A program made the position numbers and the translations under genes. Of a stretch of DNA of 64,000 bases, positions 1 through 64,000 are shown piece after piece. Position 1 is the stretch's first letter; each line of letters starts with the position of its first letter. The notes under the pieces are model-generated. The model was not told the origin of the DNA, searched no databases, and saw only the letters and a list, made by a program, of their open reading frames with translations. This DNA is from Amorphochlora amoebiformis (Eukaryota > Cercozoa > Chlorarachniophyceae): assembly GCA_054601695.1 (NCBI GenBank), contig BAAHQB010000016.1:310001-374000 (forward strand). Reading direction: 5' to 3'.

Positions 1-56
1 GCATATAATACATATAATACGCACACATTCGGGCTTTATATTGCTCTACGTCGACG

Positions 57-545
57 GTGAGGGTTAGGGTTAGGGTTAGGATTACGGCTAGGGTTAGGCG
101 TAGACTTAGGGTTAGGGTTAGGGGTAGGCTTAGGGTGAGGGTCAGGGTTACGGTCAGGGTTAGCATGGATCGATTAGGGCCGATAAGATTAGAATTAGGG
201 ATAAGATTCAAGGTTAGGTCAGGGTTAGGGTTATTGTTACTTAGGGTTCAGGCTAGGTTAGGGTTAGGGTTAGGGTTAGGCTTCGGGTCGTTCGATTAGG
301 GTCGAAAGGTTGGAATTAGATATAAGATTCAAAGATAGATATGGACTATGGGTGGGGTTCGGGTTAGGGGGTTAGGGTTAGGGCTAGTGTTAGGGTTAGA
401 GTTTGGGTTAGGGTTAGGCTTAGGGTTAGATTAGGGTTAGGGTTAGCTTTAGGGTCAGGTTAGGGTTAGGGTTAGGATTAGGGTTAGAGTTACGTTAGGG
501 TTATGGTTAGGGTTAGAGTTTAGGGTTAGGGTTAGGGTCAGGTTA
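57..545 (+). repeat. Degenerate telomere-type (TTAGGG)n block
   Basis: About 490 bp of TTAGGG-derived units, many carrying point changes (GTTACGG, GGTTAGC, TTAGGC), all reading TTAGGG on the + strand. It ends abruptly before a (TA)n tract at about 595. The degeneracy and internal position suggest an interstitial or subterminal telomeric remnant and not a live chromosome end. Open frames through it only encode Arg/Val/Leu repeats. Confidence 0.85.
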
Positions 546-589
546 CTTTTTCTTTTGCTTCTGGCGATCTCTCTGGATTTTGAGATGTA

Positions 590-633
<44 letters not shown>

Positions 634-814
634 CATATGTTTGTGTGTATATGAGATGTATATATACATAATGCATGCGTAGATACATTCATATGAGAAA
701 ATCTGCGTACCGCACCTAATTATATACATGCATATATATACTTATATATATATATATATATAATTGATATATATATATATATGTATGTATAATGTGTATA
801 TATGTATAGATAAG

Positions 815-850
<36 letters not shown>

Positions 851-1092
851 ATGTACACTCATACAGCATTTATATGTAAAATATACACAAGTATGTGTAA
901 TATACACGAACACACATATATTGCTTCGAAGTGCAAAAAATTATAATACATATGTATGCACATGTATCTCATGTTCCTCTCTATATCTACATATATATAT
1001 AAATATATGTATATATATATATTGATATGCATGTATCTCATATTTCGAACATACACCTATATATAGATATACATATATGCATGTATATGTAA

Positions 1093-1123
<31 letters not shown>

Positions 1124-1185
1124 TATGTATATGTATATATGTGTATTTAAATATACATATGCACATATGTATATAAATACTATAC

Positions 1186-1408
1186 CTTTCTTCTAAAATA
1201 CTGCAACGCCGGGTTATTCCTAACGGCATCTTCGCTCTCCTTATCTCTCGCTTCCTAATATATATATATATATATATATATATGTTACATATATATATAT
1301 ATATATATGTATGTATGTGTACGTATGTATAGAAGCATCTATGCAATATGTGTACATAATGTGTGATATGCGTACATATACATGTGCAGATTGCATATAT
1401 ATACATAT

Positions 1409-1440
<32 letters not shown>

Positions 1441-1474
1441 CATATATAAATAGAATCCATGTATTATATCATAC

Positions 1475-1506
<32 letters not shown>

Positions 1507-1564
1507 GACCTTTCGCTCATAGAATCCCTCTACCTTTTGAGCACGAAGGCTTTGTCGCTCGGAT
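1186..1564 (-). CDS. Two exon-like islands of an unrecognised minus-strand gene (partial)
   Basis: Island 1564-1534 follows a TCAG acceptor and ends at a gtagag donor, reading [10 protein letters not shown]. Island 1254-1186 follows a TTAG acceptor and ends at gtatag, reading [18 protein letters not shown] plus YFRRK. The phases agree (0 to 0). The product is hydrophilic and charged, with no motif I recognise. The gene to its right on the same strand already has a stop codon at 2096, so these islands would belong to another gene running leftwards. Other frames of 1564-1534 are also open. This is a weak call based on splice signals and composition only. Confidence 0.3.
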
Positions 1565-1731
1565 CTGACCAAGTATGTGTGTGTATGTTATATTATATAT
1601 ATATATATATATATGTATAAATATACACATATATGTATACATACATACTACGTTACATATATATATATGTGAATATATTCATATATATATATATGTATGT
1701 ATATATATATATATTGTATAAATATATCTAT

Positions 1732-1850
1732 GTTTAGTCTGTAACGTATAGACATATATGAAAATATTTGTATAATATTAATATATAATATTTTATATAT
1801 TAATATATATATAAATATTTTCATATATGTCTATACGTTACAGACTAAAC
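1732..1850. repeat. Perfect 38-bp inverted repeat with AT-rich loop
   Basis: The arms 1732-1769 and 1813-1850 are exact reverse complements over 38 bp, and most of the arm is not simple TA. The loop of about 43 bp is pure A/T. It lies between two minus-strand exon groups. No flanking target-site duplication or transposase is visible. Confidence 0.9.
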
Positions 1851-1965
1851 ATTAACATATGGAATACGAAATATGTAATTTGTATATAAAACGGTATAAT
1901 ATTTTGTACATAATTTGTGTGTATACAAGCCAATACATGTACTAAATAGTTTTATGTTTATATAC

Positions 1966-2014
<49 letters not shown>

Positions 2015-2095
2015 CCAATGGATGACTCCATATATGTCTATATTTATTTATACATTTTTACTACGTGTTAATATGACAAAATAAAAATGGTTCCG

Positions 2096-2148
2096 TTACA
2101 CATTTTTAAACCTCCTTTTCGCGTATAACTGTGTATCGGTAGCCTGAA

Positions 2149-2188
<40 letters not shown>

Positions 2189-2387
2189 GATAAATGGATA
2201 GATCTGAATATGTAGATACACATTGAAATATCTATTTATACACAAATATATATCATACGTCACATTTCTATCCATTATCTGTAACATACATGCATTTATA
2301 AGTCAACGCATATGAATCTATATGTATTTACATTCGCATGGCTTTATGTGTTCTAAAGATAGTCATGTAACGCGTGTATGTATAATG

Positions 2388-2462
<75 letters not shown>

Positions 2463-2592
2463 ACCTGCGGATCAGGTTCAGGAATCTTAATCCTCAGCCT
2501 TCTCAACTTCTTTCGAATGCTTGTATATATATGTGTTGACTATATATATTATATATATATATCTATATATACACATATATATATACACACAC

Positions 2593-2625
<33 letters not shown>

Positions 2626-2798
2626 CCTTATTACTCATATGTGTGCATGTATACATGTATATCTCCACACATACATACATTATATAGATATACATATACA
2701 TACCTACGAATATAGAAAAGAGCACAACAGGTATGTAGACATACAATGTATCCTCTATACATATATAGATATATACATATGTATGTATCTATATACAT

Positions 2799-2829
<31 letters not shown>

Positions 2830-2889
2830 AATTATATATATAAATATATAATATATATATATATATATATTACACATATGATATATTTG

Positions 2890-2928
<39 letters not shown>

Positions 2929-3116
2929 CTATATACATACACACACACATATATATATACAAATATATATATATATATATAAATTATATATATATATACA
3001 TTTAATATATATGTATTATACATATGATATATTTATATATATATATATTATACATATATATATATATATATATACATTATATATACATATATACTAATAT
3101 ATATATATATATACAA

Positions 3117-3149
<33 letters not shown>

Positions 3150-3267
3150 GTATTTATTATACATACTATATATTTGTATAGATATGTACACACATACATA
3201 TATACATATATATTATACATTATATATATAAGTATATATATATATATATAGTATATATGTATGTATA

Positions 3268-3357
<90 letters not shown>

Positions 3358-3377
3358 ATATATATAAATATACATAA

Positions 3378-3420
<43 letters not shown>

Positions 3421-3779
3421 CACGCATATATACACATATATATACACATATATACACATATATACATAAATATATACGTGTATGCATGCACACGTATATA
3501 TATATATATACAAATATATATATATAAATTTACACATTTATATTTATAAATGTAATATTACGTATCGATTGTTTTCTACATATGCAGATATATGTATACA
3601 TAATTATAATGCATTTACCGGTGTTTGTATCTCTCCTCGTGTTCCGCCTTAATCTCCACCTTTTGTATGTAATAATCATTATCTCACATATTTGTACATA
3701 TACATATATATATCTATATATATAAACATATGTATTATGTATGATATATACATGTGTATACACACATATATATATATGT

Positions 3780-3821
<42 letters not shown>

Positions 3822-3947
3822 GTAACGTATTATAAATACATATAAAATAACATATTATATATAGATATAAAATATATACCTAATATGTACATGTAAATAT
3901 GTATATATCTACATATATTATATTATTTTACATATATATATATATAC

Positions 3948-3993
<46 letters not shown>

Positions 3994-4356
3994 TTGAAGT
4001 TAGGCTCTGGGTTAAGTCAAACTTAGCCACTAGGTTAGAAATATACCATTCAATAATGTTAAGGTTATATTTAGGGTCAGGGTTAGGGTTTAGAGTATTA
4101 GTGGTTAGCTTGAGTTAGCAAAGGTTATGTTCGGGTTAGCAAGAGGTCTATAGAGGGTGGGTTCCTGATATGATGATAACCCGGTTAGAAAGACTAATCT
4201 CCTATTCAAGTTCCAGGAGTTGTTATCCCCTATGAGAGGTGAGGTCCCCACGAAAATGGAGAGAGTTCGGCAACTCTACCTCTTGGGGGGGTAGGGGTAG
4301 GGTTGAGGTTGGGGTTAAGGTTGTGGATTTGAATATGTATGATATATATATGTATA

Positions 4357-4404
<48 letters not shown>

Positions 4405-4448
4405 GTATATATATGTATCTGTATATATATACATATATGTATATATAT

Positions 4449-4502
<54 letters not shown>

Positions 4503-4558
4503 TACATATACATATGTATTTATACATACAGTGTAAATATAATATATAAAAAAACCGT

Positions 4559-4595
<37 letters not shown>

Positions 4596-4631
4596 AATGC
4601 ATAATATGTATAATACATATATTGTTTTGTA

Positions 4632-4673
<42 letters not shown>

Positions 4674-4915
4674 GTATTTGCATGTAGACAATACGTATAT
4701 ATATATATATATATACACATATATACATATGTATATATATTTATATATATATAAATGTATATATGCATATATAAACATATTTACATATATTCATATGTAT
4801 ATATATATATATATATATATGTATGTTAACATTAATTTGGATTTACATATACATACATGATATATTAGATATACACAGATATGTATTTATACATATCCTA
4901 TGTATTATATTCATA

Positions 4916-4978
<63 letters not shown>

Positions 4979-5000
4979 CATATATGTAAACATTTACATA

Positions 5001-5039
<39 letters not shown>

Positions 5040-5069
5040 ATGTGTGTACACATATGTATATGTAGATGT

Positions 5070-5119
<50 letters not shown>

Positions 5120-5218
5120 TATACCATACACCCATATATCAAACATACACCCACATATCATCCGGTAACCTTTCTCCACCGTCGGTTCTTCCCCCCCCGG
5201 CCCCCCCTCAGTGCCCAT
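2096..5218 (-). CDS. Small basic protein, unrecognised; 3' exons firm, 5' exon tentative
   Basis: Three consecutive exons agree in phase. Exon 3659-3619 reads [13 protein letters not shown] and ends at a gtaaat donor. Exon 2519-2465 reads [18 protein letters not shown] and ends at gtacac. Exon 2143-2096 reads [15 protein letters not shown] then TAA. The C-terminus is strongly basic, as in a nucleic-acid-binding or ribosome-associated protein, but I recognise no family. A plausible first exon is 5218-5170 ([16 protein letters not shown], donor gttacc, phase 1). At least one exon linking it (phase 1 in, phase 0 out) is missing between 5170 and 3659. If that first exon is right, the gene is head to head with the receiver gene that starts at 5642. 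Confidence 0.5.
4005..4330 (+). repeat. Degenerate telomere-like patch with a possible tiny + exon
   Basis: This stretch carries scattered TTAGGG-like units (gttaggc, ggttaggg, gttagc) merging into unique sequence. A 23-nt island at 4216-4238 has a pyrimidine tract, a CCAG acceptor and a strong gtgagg donor on the + strand. The opposite strand is also open from about 4290 down to 4233. I cannot assign either to a gene. Confidence 0.4.
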
Positions 5219-5641
5219 ATAACAGACGAATTGCCCTTTCCCCCTCCCTTTAAAGGCGGATGGTGGGGGGGGATTAGGAGGGGAATTAAAAGAAAGGGTG
5301 AGAGGGCGATGGCGGGGTTCTATTTACACCGAACACACATTCACACACACACACACACACACACCCCGGACAAAAAAAACAATGGGAGAAAAATACAAAC
5401 ACATTCTAAATAAGATCTTCAAGATACTTGAACCACCCCCCCCCCCTTAAGTATTCTGGAGAAGAAGAACGAAAAGACACACCAAACCCCTCTGGGTCCC
5501 GAAAGAATAAGTATGATATCTTATGGACGGATATTCAGATATTAATCGTAAGATATCCTCATATCACGTGTCGTCACATCGGCAACGTTTCGACCGCCCA
5601 CCGCGCCCCACCCACATCACACGCGAACACAGGCCTTTACC
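5219..5641. promoter_or_regulatory. Putative shared upstream region between divergent genes
   Basis: About 420 bp of mostly non-TA sequence with poly-C/poly-G runs (5190-5210, 5255-5275, 5435-5446) and a (CA)n run at 5339-5362. It separates a tentative minus-strand start at 5218 from a firm plus-strand start at 5642, whose context is TTTACCATGAG. It is open-chromatin-like in composition compared with its surroundings. I see no clear TATA box that stands apart from the background. Confidence 0.4.
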
Positions 5642-10707
<5,066 letters not shown>

Positions 10708-10725
10708 GTACATATATGTATATAA

Positions 10726-10759
<34 letters not shown>

Positions 10760-11256
10760 GCATATATATATATATGTATTATATCTCTATATATATTTAT
10801 ATATAAATATTGATCATTATGTGTATACATTTGAATTTGAGAATATGCTGACTATGTTTCCACACTCGATTGATATTAGTAATCAAGCCGCGCCCCCTCT
10901 TGCTAACACGACATATAACATATATATATATATATATATACATATATATGTATATATTATGTATACATGTATATACATGTACGTATGTAATATGCAGAAA
11001 ACATGCATAAAAATGTATGGATATATGATACATATAATACTATACGAATGTATCCTCTATACTACATATACTATATATATATTTTATATAATGTATAATG
11101 TACATACATATATATTATATCATATACACATACATGTAATATGTATAGACTGTATACGTACACAAATATATTCATATATATATATATATATATATATATT
11201 AATTAGGATCGTCTTCGAAAGCAAAGATGAAGGTAGCACGTACATATACATGCTGG

Positions 11257-11316
<60 letters not shown>

Positions 11317-11507
11317 AAAATATATCATGATGTATGTGTACATATCATCAGTATAAATTATATATATTTGTGATATGTAAATACTCATTCATATACCTGT
11401 ATAGATACATATATGTTGTTAGGTACAAATATCTGTATATACATACATTATCATACAAATGTAACAATACTGGGTATATATTTTGATACGTAATATATAC
11501 GCGCACT

Positions 11508-11542
<35 letters not shown>

Positions 11543-11577
11543 TATTATTTATACACTCTTGTGCAAATATATACGCA

Positions 11578-11618
<41 letters not shown>

Positions 11619-11685
11619 TATGTTTTACGTAATATATATATATATGTGTATGTTTTACGTAATATATATATCAGATCTTGAGATC

Positions 11686-11955
11686 AGCGGTAACCACTCA
11701 CGAGCAGCTCGAACGAATATTTTCGTACCAATGTAGTACAAATTTGCATATATACATACTTTCGACGAATACAATATGTGTATACATACGTAAATACTTG
11801 TAAATTACATCAGATTTCTAAGCAATATCTGACAGCTTTTAACACGCGAAGTCGCCACACATGTCTTCCCTGCGGGTTGAGCATTGTTGCTGCACAATTT
11901 CGTCGAGTTAACTTTCAAAGGCCAACCAGATCTCTAATGAGTTTCATATGAATTT
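11686..11955. other. Unique exon-like island, strand unresolved
   Basis: Plus reading: after a TCAG acceptor, ILRSAVTTHEQLERIFSYQ to a gtagta donor at 11738. Then, after GACAG at about 11830, an open frame with RHTCLPCG runs to TGA near 11951. Minus reading: after GCAG, TMLNPQGRHVWRLRVLKA, and a separate piece before a strong gtgagt donor near 11710. Both look protein-like, so I do not choose. It lies just past the receiver gene and could be its end or a small convergent gene. Confidence 0.25.
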
Positions 11956-12035
11956 TTAATTTGGATTTACATTACTAGTGCCCGCCCTCCCCTTTCACTT
12001 AACTCCCTCTTAATTTTTAGACTTATTAACCAGCT

Positions 12036-12081
<46 letters not shown>

Positions 12082-12375
12082 TGTATATTATATATGTTTA
12101 TATTTATATATATATATATATGTATATAAACATATTTATATTTATGTGTATACACACAGTAATTTATATGCATCTACTAACTAACCTACACATATAAAAA
12201 AATGTAAACTATATACATTTTCTTTTTGGTAAAATATGCACTTACATCCTTCAGTGTATTAAAAAAGATGGAAGATCCGGAATTTTTTTTTATATTCCAC
12301 ATTCCTTGGTTATTGGTTCTCACCAAATCTTTTCTTATTCTTTTCTCTTTGTGTTCCTCTACATATGTATACACA

Positions 12376-12408
<33 letters not shown>

Positions 12409-12687
12409 CTTTCTCCTCCCTTAAAACGTTTTCTCTACAATTTTATTTTAGTCTGTGAATATATGATATGCGGAGATCATATATTCGGAGTACAGAACAA
12501 ACAGTGAACAATAAATAGTCGATAAAGTATGAATGCACAGAACGAGCCACCACCGCTGCGTTTGCGCATGTTTGACCCCAGTTGAGCTTTATTCAACTAC
12601 CAGCTTTTATTTAATATCAATGACTTATCATGTCACGGCATTATCCGAGATGTATTAACTAGATCTAGTATTAAATTCACCCATATC

Positions 12688-12718
<31 letters not shown>

Positions 12719-12721
12719 CTA

Positions 12722-12818
<97 letters not shown>

Positions 12819-13734
12819 TATATCTGTTAGTCGAGGCAGGTTTAGATCATAGATCTAGTAGATCTAGTAGATCATGATTTTATTTTTTGATGGTAGTTGT
12901 ATATAACTAGAACCCTATGATAATCATGATCTTGATGAGCATTCAATTGAATATTCAATACACTAGATCTAGTAAATATTACTAGTATTGGTATCTACTA
13001 TCAGGCTGGTAACTTTGTTTTTACGTGCATACATGTTAACTAACTATATCTAGTATATCTAGATGTAGCGACCTACTTTTCTTCGAAATAACAACAATAA
13101 TGAGAAAATAATATATATTGTTTGTTACAGTCCACTTAATACGTACCTACGTACTTTGAGATATGCATCCGCAGTATGCGTATGGTCATACGTATGTGAG
13201 GCTTACGTATGACTTACCTATATACGAACTAACATACGCACATGCGTACAAATGACAACAATAATGAGAAAATAATATATATTGTTCGTTACAGTCCACT
13301 TAATACGTACCTACGTACTTTGACATATGCATCCGCAGTATGCGTATGGTCATACGTATGTGAGGCTTACGTATGACTTACCTAAATACGAACTAACGTA
13401 CGCACATGCGTACTAAACAAATTATATCTACTCACATACGTATCAAACTTGACAACATACGCATCAACATGACCGGTGAACACGTATACATACGTACGTA
13501 CCTATTAACTATATTAAGATACTGATATACACTAGATATTACTTACATACCTAGTATTGTACATACAAATCATACTTAACTAACAAGGACAACAGTTTTT
13601 GTACCAATCCTAGCATCTAGAGCATTAACCTAGGCTGTTGAGTGAGGTCTAGATTATCTAGTTTATATTATATAGTATTAATAATGATATCCGTACATAT
13701 CCTTCAATTTGATATGATTGTAACAATGTGACAC

Positions 13735-13790
<56 letters not shown>

Positions 13791-13807
13791 TATAAATATT
13801 GATTGAT

Positions 13808-13850
<43 letters not shown>

Positions 13851-14187
13851 TATCTTTGAGTCTTAGAAATCTAGGTCAAGGGGATATATGTAGTAGCTAC
13901 AGAATAATAGATAATATAGACATGCATCCAGTACAAATGCTACAAATGCTTTCTGGTCAAATCCGGAACTGACTCAATCTGTGATTATCCCTGAGATCCA
14001 CATTATTTAGAGCATGCGTAACGGTATGTACAGCTAACTCTGGCTAACTTTGTGAGACTTTGTCCCCTTTTCTCACTTGTTCTCGGATTTGAGTCATCGC
14101 CTCGTATCTGCACAATCATTCATGTAAGTTGGTTCTTGATTACCATGTATTTTGGGTATACATATATATATATATATATATTTATAT

Positions 14188-14225
<38 letters not shown>

Positions 14226-14242
14226 GTAAATCACAGAAAATC

Positions 14243-14274
<32 letters not shown>

Positions 14275-14680
14275 GTAAATCACAGAAAATCCTATGTACA
14301 TTTATAAAATTACATGCATATCACTGAGTAAATTGAAGTATATATATATATATATATATATATCCATGGAAGATATACAGATTGCGTCATGATATGTAGA
14401 GGTATATATATATATATAAATGTAACTATGTAAAATGTATACAGATATGGTTTTATTCTTAAATATAGATACATATATGATAAGCTTTTTTGCATACTAT
14501 ACGTAAGCATTAGCATGTACGTACATATATATAAACATGCACACATAGTATATATTTCATATCATAATATATGATATATAGACACATACCTATACACGTA
14601 TACATAATATATATATATATATATATATATTAAATATATAGAAATCTTCTTATTTTTAAATATACGTATATGTAAATGCA

Positions 14681-14712
<32 letters not shown>

Positions 14713-14745
14713 ATAACAATTATTATTGCATACATGCATTACACA
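11956..14745. other. Gene-poor spacer rich in CTAG/AGATCT motifs
   Basis: No exon chain could be supported here. 12180-12420 is A/T-homopolymer-rich. 12640-13080 and 13600-13650 are crowded with CTAGATCTAG-type words. 13080-13500 holds a tandem duplication and TACGTACGTATG-like words. 14040-14130 has an open minus-strand island of about 40 codons with no recognisable motif. The spacer separates a plus-strand gene from the 3' end of a minus-strand gene (convergent). Confidence 0.6.
13091..13418 (+). repeat. 164-bp tandem direct duplication
   Basis: Copy 1 (13091-13254) and copy 2 (13255-about 13418) align end to end with only about four substitutions (for example tttgtt/ttcgtt, gagata/gacata, tatatac/taaatac). 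The unit is complex sequence, not simple repeat, and contains several near-palindromic tacgtacgtatg words. The low divergence implies a recent duplication. Confidence 0.9.
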
Positions 14746-26853
<12,108 letters not shown>

Positions 26854-26944
26854 TTATGTATGTATGTATACATATATTATACACATGTATATATATATAT
26901 GTATATATATATTATATATATTATATATATATATATATATCGTA

Positions 26945-26975
<31 letters not shown>

Positions 26976-27215
26976 AATTATGTTTATTTATACCCCACAT
27001 ACACTTCATATAGCCATCTCAAACTCCAAATTTAATTATTATTTGCATCTTTACGTAAATATGCATTAATATAATATATATATATATATATATATGATAT
27101 AAACAAAAACATATATATATATATATATATGTGTGTATATATATGTGTATATATATGTGTGTATATAAATACATTATATATATTCATGTTATATATATTA
27201 TATGCTATATGCATG

Positions 27216-27249
<34 letters not shown>

Positions 27250-27328
27250 CGCATATATAGGTGTAGATATATGCCTATATATATATATATATATAATATA
27301 TGTATGCACCTACATATTTTGAAAACAT

Positions 27329-27376
<48 letters not shown>

Positions 27377-27383
27377 CATGCAT

Positions 27384-27431
<48 letters not shown>

Positions 27432-27503
27432 GACAAATACGCTTTTAATTGTATACATACGAACATATTAATATTGCGTACCTTCACGTATAAATCAATA
27501 TAT

Positions 27504-46756
<19,253 letters not shown>

Positions 46757-46972
46757 GGGGCATGCGAGCCCGGACGGGAGTCAACGCGCACAGCCGACGC
46801 GTGGACACTCCGGAGGTCCTCCGGATTCTCAGCAGCAAAATTAAATCCCGGGATTTATGATGAAAATCGGATGTGAAGGAAATAACCTGTAATACCGACC
46901 AGCCGAATTGATTGGTGTCACGGTGTCACCCACGTAAGTCACATTTCAATATCATTCACGTTTGGCGTGGGG
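46757..46972. promoter_or_regulatory. Compact bidirectional promoter region
   Basis: Only 216 bp separate the start codon of the minus-strand glycosyltransferase (46756) from that of the plus-strand Churchill gene (46973). The region is free of (TA)n, comparatively GC-rich, and holds a repeated ggtgtcac word and two cacgtaag/cacgt elements near 46910-46960. The sequence shows the geometry; shared control is inference. Confidence 0.55.
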
Positions 46973-58528
<11,556 letters not shown>

Positions 58529-58631
58529 GGTCGAGGGGACCTGGATCCAAAGCCGCTTGAAATTGTCCCGCGCGGGACGAAATTAAATGTGATTAAGCCG
58601 CTTTCTTAAAGAATAAAAGTCGGCTGATGCA
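58529..58631. promoter_or_regulatory. Very short bidirectional promoter
   Basis: Only 103 bp separate the YRDC start (58528) from the plus-strand start at 58632. The region is free of (TA)n and contains tcccgcgcgggac, a perfect 12-bp GTCCCGCGCGGGAC-type palindrome near 58566-58579. Confidence 0.5.
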
Positions 58632-63856
<5,225 letters not shown>

Positions 63857-63911
63857 GTTTGATGCTAATCCTAACCCTACTGTTCTATACTGATCCCAAG
63901 TGTGGTTGTAG

Positions 63912-63957
<46 letters not shown>

Positions 63958-64000
63958 GTATTTATAAATATTTTTTCATTCATGAATATAAATATTTTTA

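Overview
This window looks like nuclear DNA from a microbial eukaryote (a protist or alga; I cannot name the lineage). Its (TA)n tracts are very dense. Genes are broken into many short exons bounded by GT..AG sites, and degenerate TTAGGG/CCCTAA telomere-type blocks lie inside introns and between genes. There is no sign of prokaryotic organisation. Almost every long open frame made of Tyr/Ile is a read-through of (TA)n and is not a gene. The real exons are short islands of complex sequence, which I chained by hand using splice sites, reading phase and family motifs.

Layout. 0-5.2 kb: telomere-like block, a perfect 38-bp inverted repeat and one or two small minus-strand genes. 5.6-10.7 kb (+): a response-regulator receiver gene with a long basic/polar tail. 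11-14.7 kb: gene-poor DNA with a 164-bp tandem duplication and CTAG-rich sequence. 14.7-26.9 kb (-): an OCH1-like (GT32, Gly_transf_sug) glycosyltransferase in 17 exons. 27.5-46.8 kb (-): a second, larger OCH1-like glycosyltransferase with an N-terminal signal anchor and two C-terminal F5/8-type-C (discoidin-like) domains, 27 exons whose phases all agree. 47.0-50.2 kb (+): a complete Churchill (CHURC1-like) zinc protein. 51.9-58.5 kb (-): a complete YRDC/Sua5-type threonylcarbamoyl-AMP synthase with a hydrophobic leader plus basic Ser/Phe-rich presequence. 58.6 kb to the right edge (+): an unrecognised multi-exon gene.

Recurring themes. Three gene pairs are head to head with short shared upstream regions (about 420, 216 and 103 bp between start codons); the left-most one depends on a tentative first exon. 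Four of the genes carry a short, adjacent, diverged copy of one of their own exons. Several introns hold long perfect inverted repeats. Long CT tracts mostly lie on the sense strand of the gene they sit in. The two glycosyltransferases probably act in the Golgi on glycoprotein or polysaccharide glycans. Nothing suggests that the other genes share a pathway.

Exon coordinates were worked out by eye and can be off by a base or a whole small exon. Protein-level calls rest on motif recognition, not on a database search.
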